This document shows positions 8,649 to 17,287 of a stretch of 64,000 nt of DNA, one piece after another. Source of the stretch: Aeromonas sp. FDAARGOS 1405 (lineage in GTDB: Bacteria; Pseudomonadota; Gammaproteobacteria; Enterobacterales; Aeromonadaceae); assembly GCF_019048265.1 (NCBI RefSeq), contig NZ_CP077311.1:3729001-3793000 (forward strand). Reading direction: 5' to 3'. Made by a program: the position numbers and the translations under genes. Below the pieces are notes generated by a model. It saw nothing but the letters and a program-made list of their open reading frames with translations. It had not been told where the DNA came from and made no database searches. Every line of letters begins with the position of its first letter. The first letter of the stretch is position 1.

Positions 8649-9963
8649 AGGCCTGAACCTTGGATCCAGCTTGGTTAATGGGTTTCCATGCGGGTTGGCG
8701 ATGCAGTTCGCGCTCGCCGCTGGCATGGCCCAGGCGCACGGCCTGGTCGATCAGAAGACGCGCCACATCGAAGTGGGCATGGGCCGGGTAGTCCAGCAGG
8801 TATTCCCGCAGCACATCGGCCAGATCCAGCTGCTGTCCCTGCTCGGGGTAGCGGGCCAGATAGCGCTCGATGCGCTCTGCCAGCTCTTGATTGATATCCA
8901 CCATCTCGACGTACTCCATCTCTAGGGGCACCTCACCGGTCACCTCCTCGTCGTGGATGGCGATGGTTTCGTCGCGCAGCTCCAGCAGACGGGGCTCTTC
9001 GGCCACCCGCAGTTGCCAGTTGTGCTGCTCGAAATTGCGGATGGACTCGCGCAGCCGCTGGCTGAAGGCGCGGTTCTTGTCCATGTCGATGGCGTTGCGG
9101 ATAAATTTGTGGACGTGTCTGTCGTAGCGGGACCAGAGCTCGATGCACTGCTGACCCCAGCTGGTGATGACGTCAAGACGACCTTGCAAGGCGTGAGTCA
9201 GCTCCTCGACGTGGAACAGATCGTCGCGCCCCTGCGCCGCCTCCTGAATATTGAGCAGCCCTGCCTGCAGGCGGTGGCCGGCAGCGTCCAGGGTATCCTG
9301 CAGCTCGCGCAGGGTCTGGCCGGTCTCGTGCAGCAACTTTTCGCAGCTGTGAATGGCATCGACCCAGTTCTGGGTCAGCAGGGCTGCGATTTCGCTTTTG
9401 ACCTGATTCTGCTGCTCATCCATGGCGCGCTGGGTGAGATCGATCCGCCCCAGCGTCTCTTCCAGCGAGAAGGTGAGGCGCGGCAGCACCTCGGCATCCC
9501 ACTGCTCGCGGGTGTTGGTTTCAAGCGCCGCCTTGCGGGCGGTGTCGAGCTCGGAAGCCAGGTGTTCGAGCAGAATGGAGAGCTTGATGGAGTCAACCTG
9601 ACGCTGATCCATAAAGAAGTCGACGATGCTCACACCCAGGCGCGACAGGCGGTAGAGGCTCTCCCCCGCCACCATGTCGGTGTTGAAACGCGACAGCAGC
9701 TGCTGGCGAATGAGATCGTTGATAGCGTTGTTGGCGCGACCGGTGAGGGTCTCGTCCATCTGGCCGAAGGCGCTGCTGACATAGCCGAAGGCATCGTGCA
9801 GCGCCGCCTCCGACAGGTCCGACTCATCCTCGGACAGGGTCTTGATTGCAATCAGAAAGGCCAGCCGGTCGGTTGGCAGGCTCAACGCCAACCCCTCCTG
9901 CCTGACCCACCCTACTAGCTCCGGCAAAGAACGCTCTGGCAGGGTACGGGATGTACTCATCAT
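8629..9963 (-). CDS. mukF: chromosome partition protein MukF (kleisin)
   Basis: 444 residues against ~440 in E. coli. Kleisin subunit linking the MukB heads. Conserved blocks include [91 protein letters not shown] and [16 protein letters not shown]. The start is ATG 9963 or 9960; both are weakly served by a GAG at 11-14 bases, and the longer frame to 10035 has no family match. Upstream, between cmoM and mukF, lie two inverted repeats (see 9991-10058). Confidence 0.95.
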   Translation of the reverse strand: MMSTSRTLPERSLPELVGWVRQEGLALSLPTDRLAFLIAIKTLSEDESDLSEAALHDAFGYVSSAFGQMDETLTGRANNAINDLIRQQLLSRFNTDMVAGESLYRLSRLGVSIVDFFMDQRQVDSIKLSILLEHLASELDTARKAALETNTREQWDAEVLPRLTFSLEETLGRIDLTQRAMDEQQNQVKSEIAALLTQNWVDAIHSCEKLLHETGQTLRELQDTLDAAGHRLQAGLLNIQEAAQGRDDLFHVEELTHALQGRLDVITSWGQQCIELWSRYDRHVHKFIRNAIDMDKNRAFSQRLRESIRNFEQHNWQLRVAEEPRLLELRDETIAIHDEEVTGEVPLEMEYVEMVDINQELAERIERYLARYPEQGQQLDLADVLREYLLDYPAHAHFDVARLLIDQAVRLGHASGERELHRQPAWKPINQAGSKVQAYVIDQF

Positions 9964-9990
9964 GATGTTGTCATCTCGTTGTTGTATTGG

Positions 9991-10058
9991 GCGCACAATC
10001 GTGCGCGCGGCTACATCCGGTAGCATCGAAAACATGGTTCACATTATTGACGTGAACC
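9991..10058 (-). promoter_or_regulatory. two inverted repeats in the cmoM-mukF gap
   Basis: A perfect 7-bp inverted repeat GGTTCAC-N9-GTGAACC spans 10036-10058, and a second, GCGCAC-AATC-GTGCGC, spans 9991-10006. Both lie in the 103-base gap and would be in the mukF leader if transcription starts upstream. The first looks operator-like by its spacing and the second like an RNA hairpin. No protein is assigned. Confidence 0.4.
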
Positions 10059-10066
10059 GCGAGCAG

Positions 10067-10858
10067 TCAGCTGGCCGGCTTCTGGGCCATCACATGGATA
10101 TAGCGGCCGAGGGCGACAAAAGGCTCCTGACGGCAATATTGCTGCTCCATGGCCAGCAGATCGTCGAACTTCTCCACCTGATCCTGCTTGTGACGCATAT
10201 AGTCGTGGATGACCCGCACCCCCGTCTTGCCGATGATGCGCAGCCCCCCGCGACCAATCCAGTCATAGACCTGCTCCGGCAATTGGGGATTGGTGGGCGT
10301 AAGCGCTGTCTGCCGCTTCTTGCGAAGGCCAAGGCGCACATAGTCAAAATTGCCCACCACCAGGCTCTGGAACAGCAAACCATGACGGTTGTAGAAAAGC
10401 AGCGACAGTATGCCCCCGGCATTGACGAAAGGGAACAGACCCAGCAAGGTCTGGCGCGGCTCGGCGAGCCACTCCAGCACCGCATGGCAGAGCACCAGAT
10501 CAAATGTCCCGGTCACGTGTTGCTTCAGATCCTGAATGGGGCAATGGATGAGACGAATTTTGTCTTCCAGCCCCTTCTCGGCGATCTGGCTGCGGGCCAG
10601 TTCCAGCATTTCTGCTGACAGATCGCACAGCTCCACCTGATGGCCCATGGCCGCCAGCTTCTGGGCGAAATAGCCAAAACCGCCCCCCGCATCGAGGATG
10701 CGCAGCGGTCGGTTGCCAAGGCGGGCCAGGCAGGCTTCGATGTCGCTCCAGACAATGGTGGTGCGGATGCGCCCCTTGGTGGAGTCGTAAATGTTGCGGG
10801 CGAACTTGTCGGCGCGCCCGTCAAAACTCTGATCGTGCTTCAAGGAGAAACTCAACAT
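10067..10858 (-). CDS. cmoM: tRNA 5-carboxymethoxyuridine methyltransferase CmoM (SmtA)
   Basis: 263 residues, class I SAM-dependent methyltransferase. In E. coli CmoM methylates the carboxymethoxyuridine at position 34 of tRNAs to give mcmo5U. Visible features: FDGRADKFARNIYDSTKGRI near the N-terminus, SAM-binding motif ILDAGGGFGYFA, VELCDLSAEML (ribose-binding acid), LVLCHAVLEWL, GGILSLLFYNRHGLL and GKTGVRVIHDYMR, all shared with E. coli CmoM. ATG 10858 is chosen as start; a GTG at 10867 is possible. First gene of the muk operon, exactly as in E. coli, and divergent from elyC. Confidence 0.93.
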   Translation of the reverse strand: MLSFSLKHDQSFDGRADKFARNIYDSTKGRIRTTIVWSDIEACLARLGNRPLRILDAGGGFGYFAQKLAAMGHQVELCDLSAEMLELARSQIAEKGLEDKIRLIHCPIQDLKQHVTGTFDLVLCHAVLEWLAEPRQTLLGLFPFVNAGGILSLLFYNRHGLLFQSLVVGNFDYVRLGLRKKRQTALTPTNPQLPEQVYDWIGRGGLRIIGKTGVRVIHDYMRHKQDQVEKFDDLLAMEQQYCRQEPFVALGRYIHVMAQKPAS

Positions 10859-10944
10859 TAGCGCCACAGGGTTGTGGCCATCCCAAAAAAGAGAGGTATT
10901 CTGTCACATCCCGAATTTGCTGAAAACTCAAGGAAGTGTCTGCC

Positions 10945-11715
10945 GTGTTTGTGCTCAAAAAGTGGCTTGGCCAGCTGTTGATGCCGCTCCCCTTCTCCCT
11001 CTCCCTGCTGCTGCTCGCCCTGCTGCTGCTCTGGTTCACCCGTTTTCAGAAAACCGGCAAGCTGCTGGCGACCCTCTCGCTGCTGCTGGTCACCCTGATG
11101 GGGATGCGGCCGGTGAGCTACGAGCTGGCCCGCGGGCTGGAGCAGACCTACCCGCCGTTCGAGGTGAGCCAGCATCCCAACATCGATGCCATCGTGGTGC
11201 TCGGCAATGGTCATGTCAGCGACCCGGCGGTGCCGATGCGCAGTTGGCAGAACAATATCTCGCTGGCACGGACTCTCGAAGGGGTACGCCTCGCCCAAGC
11301 CTATCCCGAAGCCGAGCTGGTTTTCTCCGGCTATGTGTCGGGGGATCCCCTCTCCAATGCCGAGGTCAATGCCCGGATGGCCGAGAGCCTCGGCATTCCC
11401 CGTTCGCGGATGACGTTGTTTGAAAACAACAAAGACACTCATGATGAAGCGGTCAGTATCAGCCGCCACCTCAAGGGAAAAGAGGTGGCGCTGGTCAGTT
11501 CGGCCACTCATTTGCCACGTGCCATGGCCCTCTATCAGGGTCAGGGACTCAAGGCCGTGCCGACCCCCACCGACTACACCGCCAAGCAGAGTCAGGTACC
11601 CCAGCCCCTCTACAGTTTTTTACCCAAAGGGCGTTATTTGATGTATTCCGAAGCTGCCATCCACGAATGGATTGGGGTATGGTGGGCTCGCTTGCGGGGG
11701 CAGGTTAACGAATGA
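10945..11715 (+). CDS. elyC: envelope biogenesis factor ElyC (YcbC, DUF218)
   Basis: 256 residues. GTG at 10945 has AAGGAAG eight bases upstream and gives MFVLKKWLGQLLMPLPFSL, which aligns with the E. coli ElyC start. Two N-terminal membrane segments (~12-30 and ~36-55) are followed by a DUF218 domain: NIDAIVVLGNGHVSDP, ELVFSGYVSGDP, LFENNKDTHDEA and ALVSSATHLPRAM. ElyC supports peptidoglycan assembly and envelope integrity in E. coli, especially at low temperature, probably through lipid-carrier metabolism. Divergent from cmoM with an 86-base spacer, the same arrangement as in E. coli. Confidence 0.92.
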   Translation: MFVLKKWLGQLLMPLPFSLSLLLLALLLLWFTRFQKTGKLLATLSLLLVTLMGMRPVSYELARGLEQTYPPFEVSQHPNIDAIVVLGNGHVSDPAVPMRSWQNNISLARTLEGVRLAQAYPEAELVFSGYVSGDPLSNAEVNARMAESLGIPRSRMTLFENNKDTHDEAVSISRHLKGKEVALVSSATHLPRAMALYQGQGLKAVPTPTDYTAKQSQVPQPLYSFLPKGRYLMYSEAAIHEWIGVWWARLRGQVNE

Positions 11716-11731
11716 GCAATCAAGCGTTTCA

Positions 11732-11751
11732 TTCCTGATTTGGATCAGGAA
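11732..11751 (+). promoter_or_regulatory. FNR-type palindrome upstream of tpiA
   Basis: TTCCTGATTTGGATCAGGAA is a perfect palindrome with a 4-base centre. Its core TGAT-N4-ATCA fits the FNR/CRP-family pattern (TTGAT-N4-ATCAA). It lies 61 bases upstream of a TATAAT (11812-11817). The site is seen directly; the binding protein is inferred. Confidence 0.5.
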
Positions 11752-11811
11752 AGCGAAAAAAAATTACGTCATTTGCCGCCGGGTCAGCTATCTTGGGCTC
11801 GGTTCAATTCA

Positions 11812-11817
11812 TATAAT
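11812..11817 (+). promoter_or_regulatory. tpiA -10 box
   Basis: Consensus TATAAT, 33 bases before the tpiA start. No good -35 is visible at 16-18 bases, which fits an activator-dependent promoter. Confidence 0.55.
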
Positions 11818-11850
11818 GTCGCGCAATCAAATGCCTAGGAGATATACAAG

Positions 11851-12606
11851 ATGAGACAGCACCTGGTAATGGGTAACTGGAAACTGAACGGCACCAAGGC
11901 TTCTGTAGAAGCTCTGATCAAAGGACTGACCCCGGCTGCTGCCGCTCATCCTTCTGTGCAAGTCGCCGTCTGCCCGCCGGTTATCTTTTTGGGTCTGGTT
12001 GAGCAACTGACCGCTGGCAGCAAAATTGCCTACGGTGCCCAGAACGCTGACGTTCACGAGTCTGGTGCCTTCACCGGCGAAAACGCCCCCTCCATGCTGA
12101 AAGCCTTTGGTTGCACCTACTCTCTGGTCGGCCACAGCGAGCGTCGTACCCTGCACGCAGAGAGTGACGACGTGGTTGCTGCCAAGTACGAAGCGATCCA
12201 GAAAGGCGGCCTGATCCCGGTTCTGTGCATCGGTGAAACTCTGGAGCAGTTCGAAGCCGGCGTGACCAAGAACGTGGTTGAGACCCAGCTGAAAGCCGTT
12301 ATCGACCGTTGCGGTATCGCCTCCTTCAACAACGCCGTTATCGCTTACGAGCCGGTATGGGCCATCGGTACTGGCAAGACTGCCACTCCGGAGATCGCTC
12401 AGTCCGTTCACGCTCACATCCGTCAGTACCTGGCCGGTTTTGATGCCGCCGTTGCTGCCAAAGTACAGATCCTGTACGGCGGTTCCGTCACTGGCGCCAC
12501 TGCAGCCGACCTGTTCGGTCAGCCGGACATCGACGGTGGCCTGGTCGGTGGTGCGTCCCTGAAAGTGGACGACTTCTCCCAGATCATCGCTGGCGCTGCC
12601 AAGTAA
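11851..12606 (+). CDS. tpiA: triosephosphate isomerase
   Basis: 251 residues, full length. Interconverts dihydroxyacetone phosphate and glyceraldehyde 3-phosphate in the cytosol as a dimeric TIM barrel. Active-site Lys is in MGNWKLNG (residues ~7-14), catalytic His in GHSERR, catalytic Glu in AYEPVWAIGTGK, and the phosphate-binding loop in LYGGSV and VGGASL. AGGAGA at 11837-11842 gives a strong ribosome binding site. Codon use is strongly biased, as expected for a highly expressed gene. pfkA follows 149 bases later with a hairpin between, so the two may be separate units. Confidence 0.98.
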   Translation: MRQHLVMGNWKLNGTKASVEALIKGLTPAAAAHPSVQVAVCPPVIFLGLVEQLTAGSKIAYGAQNADVHESGAFTGENAPSMLKAFGCTYSLVGHSERRTLHAESDDVVAAKYEAIQKGGLIPVLCIGETLEQFEAGVTKNVVETQLKAVIDRCGIASFNNAVIAYEPVWAIGTGKTATPEIAQSVHAHIRQYLAGFDAAVAAKVQILYGGSVTGATAADLFGQPDIDGGLVGGASLKVDDFSQIIAGAAK

Positions 12607-12621
12607 TCGCTGATTACGGCA

Positions 12622-12646
12622 AAGAGAGGGGCTCGTCCCCTCTCTT
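12622..12646 (+). terminator. hairpin after tpiA
   Basis: Perfect 10-bp stem AAGAGAGGGG / CCCCTCTCTT with a 5-base loop, but only a distant, weak T-run, so termination may be partial and let transcription reach pfkA. Confidence 0.55.
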
Positions 12647-12755
12647 GTATCGCTTTTCCTATGGTGGCCCCCGCATCCCATATGAAAGCCGATATAGTAA
12701 AAGTGGCTTGTCTATTTAAACATTCGTATTTGACAACTCAGATCCAGAGGCACTC

Positions 12756-13727
12756 ATGACCAAACAAATCAAACGTATTGGTGTTTTGACCAGTGGTGGC
12801 GACGCACCCGGTATGAACGCAGCCATTCGCGCCGTGGTTCGCGCCGGTTTGCATCATGGCCTGGAAGTTTACGGTATTTATGATGGCTACCTCGGTCTGC
12901 ACCAGGATCGCATCGTCAAGCTGGAGCGTCACAGCGTCTCCGACGTGGTGAACCGTGGTGGTACTTTCCTCGGCTCCGCCCGTTTCCCTGCCTTCAAAGA
13001 CCCCGCAGTGCGCGCCGAAGCGATCGAAAACCTGAAAAAACACGGTATCGATGCGCTGGTCGTCATCGGTGGTGATGGCTCCTACATGGGTGCCAAGAAG
13101 CTGACCGAAGAGGGTTTCCCCTGCATCGGCCTGCCGGGCACAATCGACAACGACATCGCCGGTACCGACTTCACCATCGGCTTTGATACTGCCCTGAACG
13201 TGGTGGTTGACGCCATCGACCGTCTGCGCGACACCTGCAGCTCCCATCACCGTATCTCCGTGGTCGAGATCATGGGCCGCCACTGTGGCGACCTGGCCAT
13301 GTCTGCCGCCGTTGCCGGTGGTGCCGAGTATGTGATCGTGCCGGAAGTAGCCTTCGACAAAGAGAAGCTGCTCAAGCAGATCAAGGAAGGCGAAGCCAAG
13401 GGCAAGAAGCACGCCATCATCACCATCTGCGAGCACGTTACCGACGTGAACGCACTGGCTAAAGACATCGAAGCCCTGACCGGTCGTGAAACCCGCGCCA
13501 CCATTCTGGGCCACATCCAGCGTGGCGGTGCCCCGACTGCCCGTGACCGCATCATGTCCAGCCGTATGGGTGCTTACGCCGTTGAGCAGCTGCTGGCTGG
13601 TCACGGTGGTCGCTGCGTCGGTATCCAGCGCAACGAGCTGGTACACCACGACATCATCGACTGCATCGAGAACATGAAGCGTCCGTTCGATCAGGAGCTG
13701 TACAACCTCTCCACCACCCTGTTCTAA
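12756..13727 (+). CDS. pfkA: 6-phosphofructokinase I
   Basis: 323 residues; E. coli PfkA has 320. ATP-dependent phosphorylation of fructose 6-phosphate. ATP site [20 protein letters not shown] (~9-28) and [11 protein letters not shown], catalytic [12 protein letters not shown], substrate-binding [11 protein letters not shown] and [12 protein letters not shown] are all intact, and GGDGS marks the ATP-using rather than PPi-using form. AGAGG precedes the ATG. A strong terminator follows at 13759-13784. Confidence 0.98.
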   Translation: MTKQIKRIGVLTSGGDAPGMNAAIRAVVRAGLHHGLEVYGIYDGYLGLHQDRIVKLERHSVSDVVNRGGTFLGSARFPAFKDPAVRAEAIENLKKHGIDALVVIGGDGSYMGAKKLTEEGFPCIGLPGTIDNDIAGTDFTIGFDTALNVVVDAIDRLRDTCSSHHRISVVEIMGRHCGDLAMSAAVAGGAEYVIVPEVAFDKEKLLKQIKEGEAKGKKHAIITICEHVTDVNALAKDIEALTGRETRATILGHIQRGGAPTARDRIMSSRMGAYAVEQLLAGHGGRCVGIQRNELVHHDIIDCIENMKRPFDQELYNLSTTLF

Positions 13728-13758
13728 GCCACGCGGCGTTTAACCGGCTGTTGATGAC

Positions 13759-13784
13759 AAAAACCCTCCGTCGGAGGGTTTTTT
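13759..13784 (+). terminator. terminator after pfkA
   Basis: ACCCTCCGTCGGAGGGT hairpin with an A5 5' flank and a T6 tail. Confidence 0.9.
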
Positions 13785-14706
13785 ATATCTTACAAAAACT
13801 GATGTATCGGTACGCTGTGTGGCCCTCACCATACGGGTTGCCTGATTACCAACCCTTGCGCCATCTTACTGATCACCAGCCTTCCTCTCCTCACAGCAAC
13901 CTGCTTCAGCCTACGAACAGAGTTCCGGTATTGTCGTGGATGTTTTATCAGTGCGAACCGGATTGCGTTGACCTGTGCTCTGTCGACCCTGAAACGAGCT
14001 TGTTCAGCCTCCTCGTCATACGCCGCTTTTTATATCTCAATCTTGCAGAAGGGATTCAGATATCTTATCCAACCATGCTCCGGCCCTGCTCTCGAATTAC
14101 AATCACATGACTCACGCAGATGCACCGGCCACGCGGATCGCTACTCGCGCCCAGCCCAGCCCAGCCCAGCCCAGCCAGAGAATACGCATCTGGCCTATTG
14201 CCCACCTCACTCTTGCTGCGGCCATGTCTATTCCGAGGCCAACGGGGAAATTGGCGGTGATAAAACAGCCAGCTGCTACTCTGTATCCCCCCGATGCACG
14301 GCTCTCCTCCCTATGACCCCAGTGTATTGCTGTAAAAATGCGGATACTCCGGCCTGATAAACTCATGGTGGGACAAGGGTTGGCAGCCAGACTCTCTCCA
14401 TAGACTTCTTTTGGATGAGCTATCTACATCAGGAATCGTCAAACCATGGTCTTACACACTTTTTATGACCTCAAGGATACTATTACGAGGGTTAAAACTT
14501 AAAAAATGCCATTTGAACCCCACACAAAACCCATCACCAAGCCAGTTAGAAGCTCACCAACCAATTGAATTTAAATGGAATAATTATAAAAACAGAATCT
14601 TGAATGCCTGCCATGCCAGAACAGGTGATAAAATCAGCTCAATATGACAAAAATAGCCATCTCAACTAACCCAACAAACAAAGAAGCTGTTTTATCAATT
14701 TACACC
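13785..14706. other. gene-poor stretch with a short pentanucleotide repeat
   Basis: About 920 bases without a convincing gene. Three open frames (13751-14110, 13968-14357, 14411-14647) lack ribosome binding sites, known motifs or coding-like composition. GC drops after about 14400. The only structured element I see is five CCAGC units at 14151-14175. This may be decayed sequence, regulatory DNA or an undetected RNA gene. Confidence 0.4.
14151..14175. repeat. (CCAGC)5 simple repeat
   Basis: Five perfect tandem copies of CCAGC, with the sequence on both sides continuing the pattern partly. It lies outside any supported gene. Confidence 0.8.
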
Positions 14707-14734
14707 TTGTTTTACCCCCTTGTTATGGTATCTT
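14707..14734 (+). promoter_or_regulatory. promoter of the 27-residue peptide gene
   Basis: TTGTTT (14707-14712), 16-base spacer, TATCTT (14729-14734), 34 bases before the ATG at 14768. Confidence 0.45.
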
Positions 14735-14767
14735 GACTACATCAACCAACAACTTAGGGAGAGAAAA

Positions 14768-14851
14768 ATGAAAGAGTTTGTCGTTACTGCCGTTTTCACG
14801 GTGTTTTTCACCCTGGTTGCTGTCTCTCTGCCCTCACTGTCACAGTTCTGA
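14768..14851 (+). CDS. 27-residue single-span membrane peptide
   Basis: ATG at 14768 is preceded by AGGGAGAG at the right distance and by a plausible promoter. The product starts MKEFVVTAVFTVFFTLVAVS and ends LPSLSQF: a charged start followed by about 18 hydrophobic residues, so either one transmembrane helix or an uncleaved signal-like peptide. The first terminator is about 210 bases downstream (15061-15082), leaving an unusually long untranslated 3' part. No family recognised. Many small membrane peptides act on larger membrane proteins, but nothing here shows the partner. Confidence 0.5.
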   Translation: MKEFVVTAVFTVFFTLVAVSLPSLSQF

Positions 14852-15060
14852 GCCGGATAGAGAGGCATCAATCCGGACCGACCCTCTTTGCCATGTCTGT
14901 TTAATCGCCACCAACTGGCGCTTTTCAGTAATAATGCCGAGATGGTCAACATAGATATGATTTCATCACTTTGACGCTGTTTCTTTCGCCACAAGGGTGT
15001 AACCAGGATGGTTTAACCATATGGCCTGATGGAGTAGAACCAGCAGCAGATCATATCCGA
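14852..15060 (+). other. long 3' untranslated stretch or possible small RNA
   Basis: About 210 bases between the 27-residue peptide stop and a strong terminator. No open frame with a ribosome binding site is seen on either strand. It could be a 3' UTR or a separate small RNA sharing the terminator. Confidence 0.3.
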
Positions 15061-15082
15061 GGGGAGCAAGGCTCCCCTTTTT
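15061..15082 (+). terminator. terminator downstream of the peptide gene
   Basis: GGGGAGC-AAG-GCTCCCC stem followed by T5. Confidence 0.85.
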
Positions 15083-15253
15083 GTTACCCGCCGTTTGACA
15101 ATCCCCTACCCCGGCATCTACAACAGGCCAGTTGACGCCATACGGCCCATGCCCACAACTGATGTTTTCTCCTCCTGTACTCTCCATTCAACACAGCTAC
15201 ATCCGTCAGCAATCTCTTGTGCACACCTTTGCTCTGATACTTGTCCGGCAGAT

Positions 15254-15285
15254 ATAAAAAAGCCCCCGCCATCATGGCAGGGGCT
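15254..15285 (-). terminator. terminator of the DAACS symporter gene
   Basis: Read leftwards: AGCCCCTGCCA paired with TGGCGGGGGCT, then T6. It lies 55 bases past the symporter stop. The stretch 15083-15253 between the two facing terminators shows no gene. Confidence 0.85.
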
Positions 15286-15339
15286 CGCGTAACGCAGTGT
15301 CAGCTTAGGGCTGTTATATCTCAGTCCAGCTCAAAGCAG

Positions 15340-16581
15340 TTATGCCTTGTTCCAGCGCTCTGGGTCATATTCCGGGCTGAAGCGGTCAACAATGACAGCA
15401 CAGGCCGCATCGCCGGTGATATTGAGGGAGGTGCGGATCATGTCGAACAGTCGATCCAGCGCGAACAGCAGCGGCAACCCTTCGATGGGGATCCCGGCCG
15501 CCAGCAGCACGGCAACCACCAGGAAGCTTGGGCCCGGCACACCGGCCTGGCCGATCGCCCCTAGAGTGGAGGTCACAATGATGGCCGCCCAGGCACCGAC
15601 GCTCAGATCGATGTTGTAAACCTGCGCGAAGAAGATGGCGACCAGACCGTAATAGATGGCATTGCCACTCATGTTGATGGTGGCCCCCAGCGGCAACACG
15701 AAGGAGGCGGTCGCGTTGGTCACTTTCAGATCATGCTCGCAGGTCTCCATATTGACCGGCAGGGTCGCCATGGAAGAGGCGGTGGAGAAGGCCACGATCT
15801 GTGGCTTCTTCATGGCAGAGAGGTACTTCATTACCGGCGTGTTGGAGAACATCATCACCAGCAGCGGGTAGACCACAAAGCCGAAGATGAGGATGGCAGC
15901 CACATAAATCACGAACAGCTTGAGCACCAGGGTCAGCACATCGAAGCCGTAGGTACCGATGGCTTCCGCCATAAGACCGAACACCCCGAGCGGCGCGATG
16001 ATCATCACCTTGTTGATCATCCAGACGAAGGCATCCACCAGGGTATTGAGCCCATCGACCAGTGGCTTGGCCCGCTCGCGCGGCTGTTTGGCCAGCGCAA
16101 TGCCGAGGAACATGCAGAACACCAGGATCTGCAGGATGTTCGCTTCGTTGAGGGAGTTGAAGACGTTGGTGGGGATCATGCCAAGCAAGGTGGCGACTGC
16201 ATCCGGCAGCGCCCCTTTATCGGCGTAGTCACCGCCAAACATGGAGGCGACGGAAGCGAAATCGACCCCGACACCCGGCTTGAAGATCTGCCCCATCACC
16301 AGCGCCAGCAACACGGCCAACGCGGAGGTCACGAGGAAGAAGGCCAGCGTGGCTGCCCCGATCTTGCCCGCAGCCGGGCTGGCGCCCAGATTGGCGGCGC
16401 CGGAGAGGATGGCAACCGCCACCAGCGGGATCACCAGCATCTTGATCAGCTGGATAAACAGGGTACCGAGCGGTGCAAACACGGTGGCTTGTTCACCCAT
16501 GAACGCGCCGACCACTGCGCCCAGTACCATGGCGACCACAACCTGGAAGCCGATGTTTTTAATGAGTCCTTTAGTTAACAC
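15340..16581 (-). CDS. dicarboxylate/amino acid:cation symporter (DAACS family)
   Basis: 413 residues of the glutamate transporter (SDF) fold. It carries the family blocks FIQLIKMLVIPLVAVAILSG, AFSTASSMATLPVNME (serine-rich re-entrant loop HP1), LPLGATINMSGNAIY (conserved NMdG-like motif), GAIGQAGVPGPSF (HP2) and DRLFDMIRTSLNITGDA (substrate- and Na-binding region of TM8). These transport aspartate, glutamate, C4-dicarboxylates or serine/threonine with Na+ or H+. I chose GTG 16581, seven bases after AAAGGA, over the upstream ATG at 16626. The neighbouring serine dehydratases make an amino-acid substrate attractive, but that is context only. Confidence 0.88.
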   Translation of the reverse strand: MLTKGLIKNIGFQVVVAMVLGAVVGAFMGEQATVFAPLGTLFIQLIKMLVIPLVAVAILSGAANLGASPAAGKIGAATLAFFLVTSALAVLLALVMGQIFKPGVGVDFASVASMFGGDYADKGALPDAVATLLGMIPTNVFNSLNEANILQILVFCMFLGIALAKQPRERAKPLVDGLNTLVDAFVWMINKVMIIAPLGVFGLMAEAIGTYGFDVLTLVLKLFVIYVAAILIFGFVVYPLLVMMFSNTPVMKYLSAMKKPQIVAFSTASSMATLPVNMETCEHDLKVTNATASFVLPLGATINMSGNAIYYGLVAIFFAQVYNIDLSVGAWAAIIVTSTLGAIGQAGVPGPSFLVVAVLLAAGIPIEGLPLLFALDRLFDMIRTSLNITGDAACAVIVDRFSPEYDPERWNKA

Positions 16582-16851
16582 AATATGTTCCTTTATGTAG
16601 CAAAATTCACACTTTTCCCAGTGCAATTAACCAAACAGGGGAATGAGCGGCTGCCCATTCCCCTGTTTGCGCGTGTTATCTCACATTTAATTGCTGTTTT
16701 AAATCAGCAAATCATTAACCTTGGCTATTAATAAGTTTGCGAAAAAGTGAAGATTCAAAGCGGTCTCGGCGATTTTTACCTCATCCCCCATGACAACTGG
16801 CAAAAGATTGTGCTAGTTTGGCTGCACAAACGTACACACAGGGATGTAAAG

Positions 16852-17136
16852 ATGCTGAAAGTTAACGAGTATTTCGACGGAAATGTAAAATCCATCGGTT
16901 TCGAACAAAAAGGCGAGAAATCAACCGTCGGGGTGATGAACGTCGGTGACTACCTGTTCAACACCGCCGCCCCCGAACGGATGACAGTGATCAAGGGCGC
17001 CCTCACCATCCAGCTGGCTGATGAAGATGAGTGGCACACCTACAGCCAAGGTGAATCCTTCCTGGTGGCCGGTCACTCCTCCTTCAAACTGGAAGTGAAA
17101 ACCCCCACAGCTTATCTGTGCGAATTTCTCGACTGA
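16852..17136 (+). CDS. ppnP: pyrimidine/purine nucleoside phosphorylase PpnP (YaiE, DUF1255)
   Basis: 94 residues, the same length as E. coli PpnP. Cupin-fold enzyme that phosphorolyses a broad range of nucleosides to base plus ribose 1-phosphate. Shared blocks: VNEYFDGNVKSIGF, VGVMNVGDYLFNTAAPERMT, VIKGALTIQL, GESFLVAGHSSFKLEV and the C-terminal TAYLCEFL. ATG 16852 follows AGGG; the frame continues upstream to 16747 without homology. Confidence 0.95.
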   Translation: MLKVNEYFDGNVKSIGFEQKGEKSTVGVMNVGDYLFNTAAPERMTVIKGALTIQLADEDEWHTYSQGESFLVAGHSSFKLEVKTPTAYLCEFLD

Positions 17137-17143
17137 TCAGGCC

Positions 17144-17170
17144 GGTTGAAGGGGATCAGCCCCTTCAACC
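17144..17170 (+). terminator. hairpin after ppnP
   Basis: Perfect 11-bp stem GGTTGAAGGGG / CCCCTTCAACC, followed by TTATT. Confidence 0.7.
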
Positions 17171-17287
17171 TTATTGGCCCCCCAGCCCCATTATCTGTGT
17201 CCATGTCACAGCACCGCACATCCCCGCTTCCTATCCATGGCAAAAATCCTAGAATAAACAGACATAAACCATCACCGGATTGATGTC

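Noticed and set aside
14151..14175. CCAGC repeat as a CRISPR or phase-variation switch
   Set aside because: Too short and not inside or directly upstream of a supported gene; no spacer structure.
13751..14357. Two overlapping + strand frames after pfkA
   Set aside because: They begin in or just after the pfkA terminator, lack ribosome binding sites and show no coding-like pattern.
15733..16578. 281-codon frame opposite the DAACS symporter
   Set aside because: His/Gly/Asp-rich antisense shadow of a membrane protein gene.
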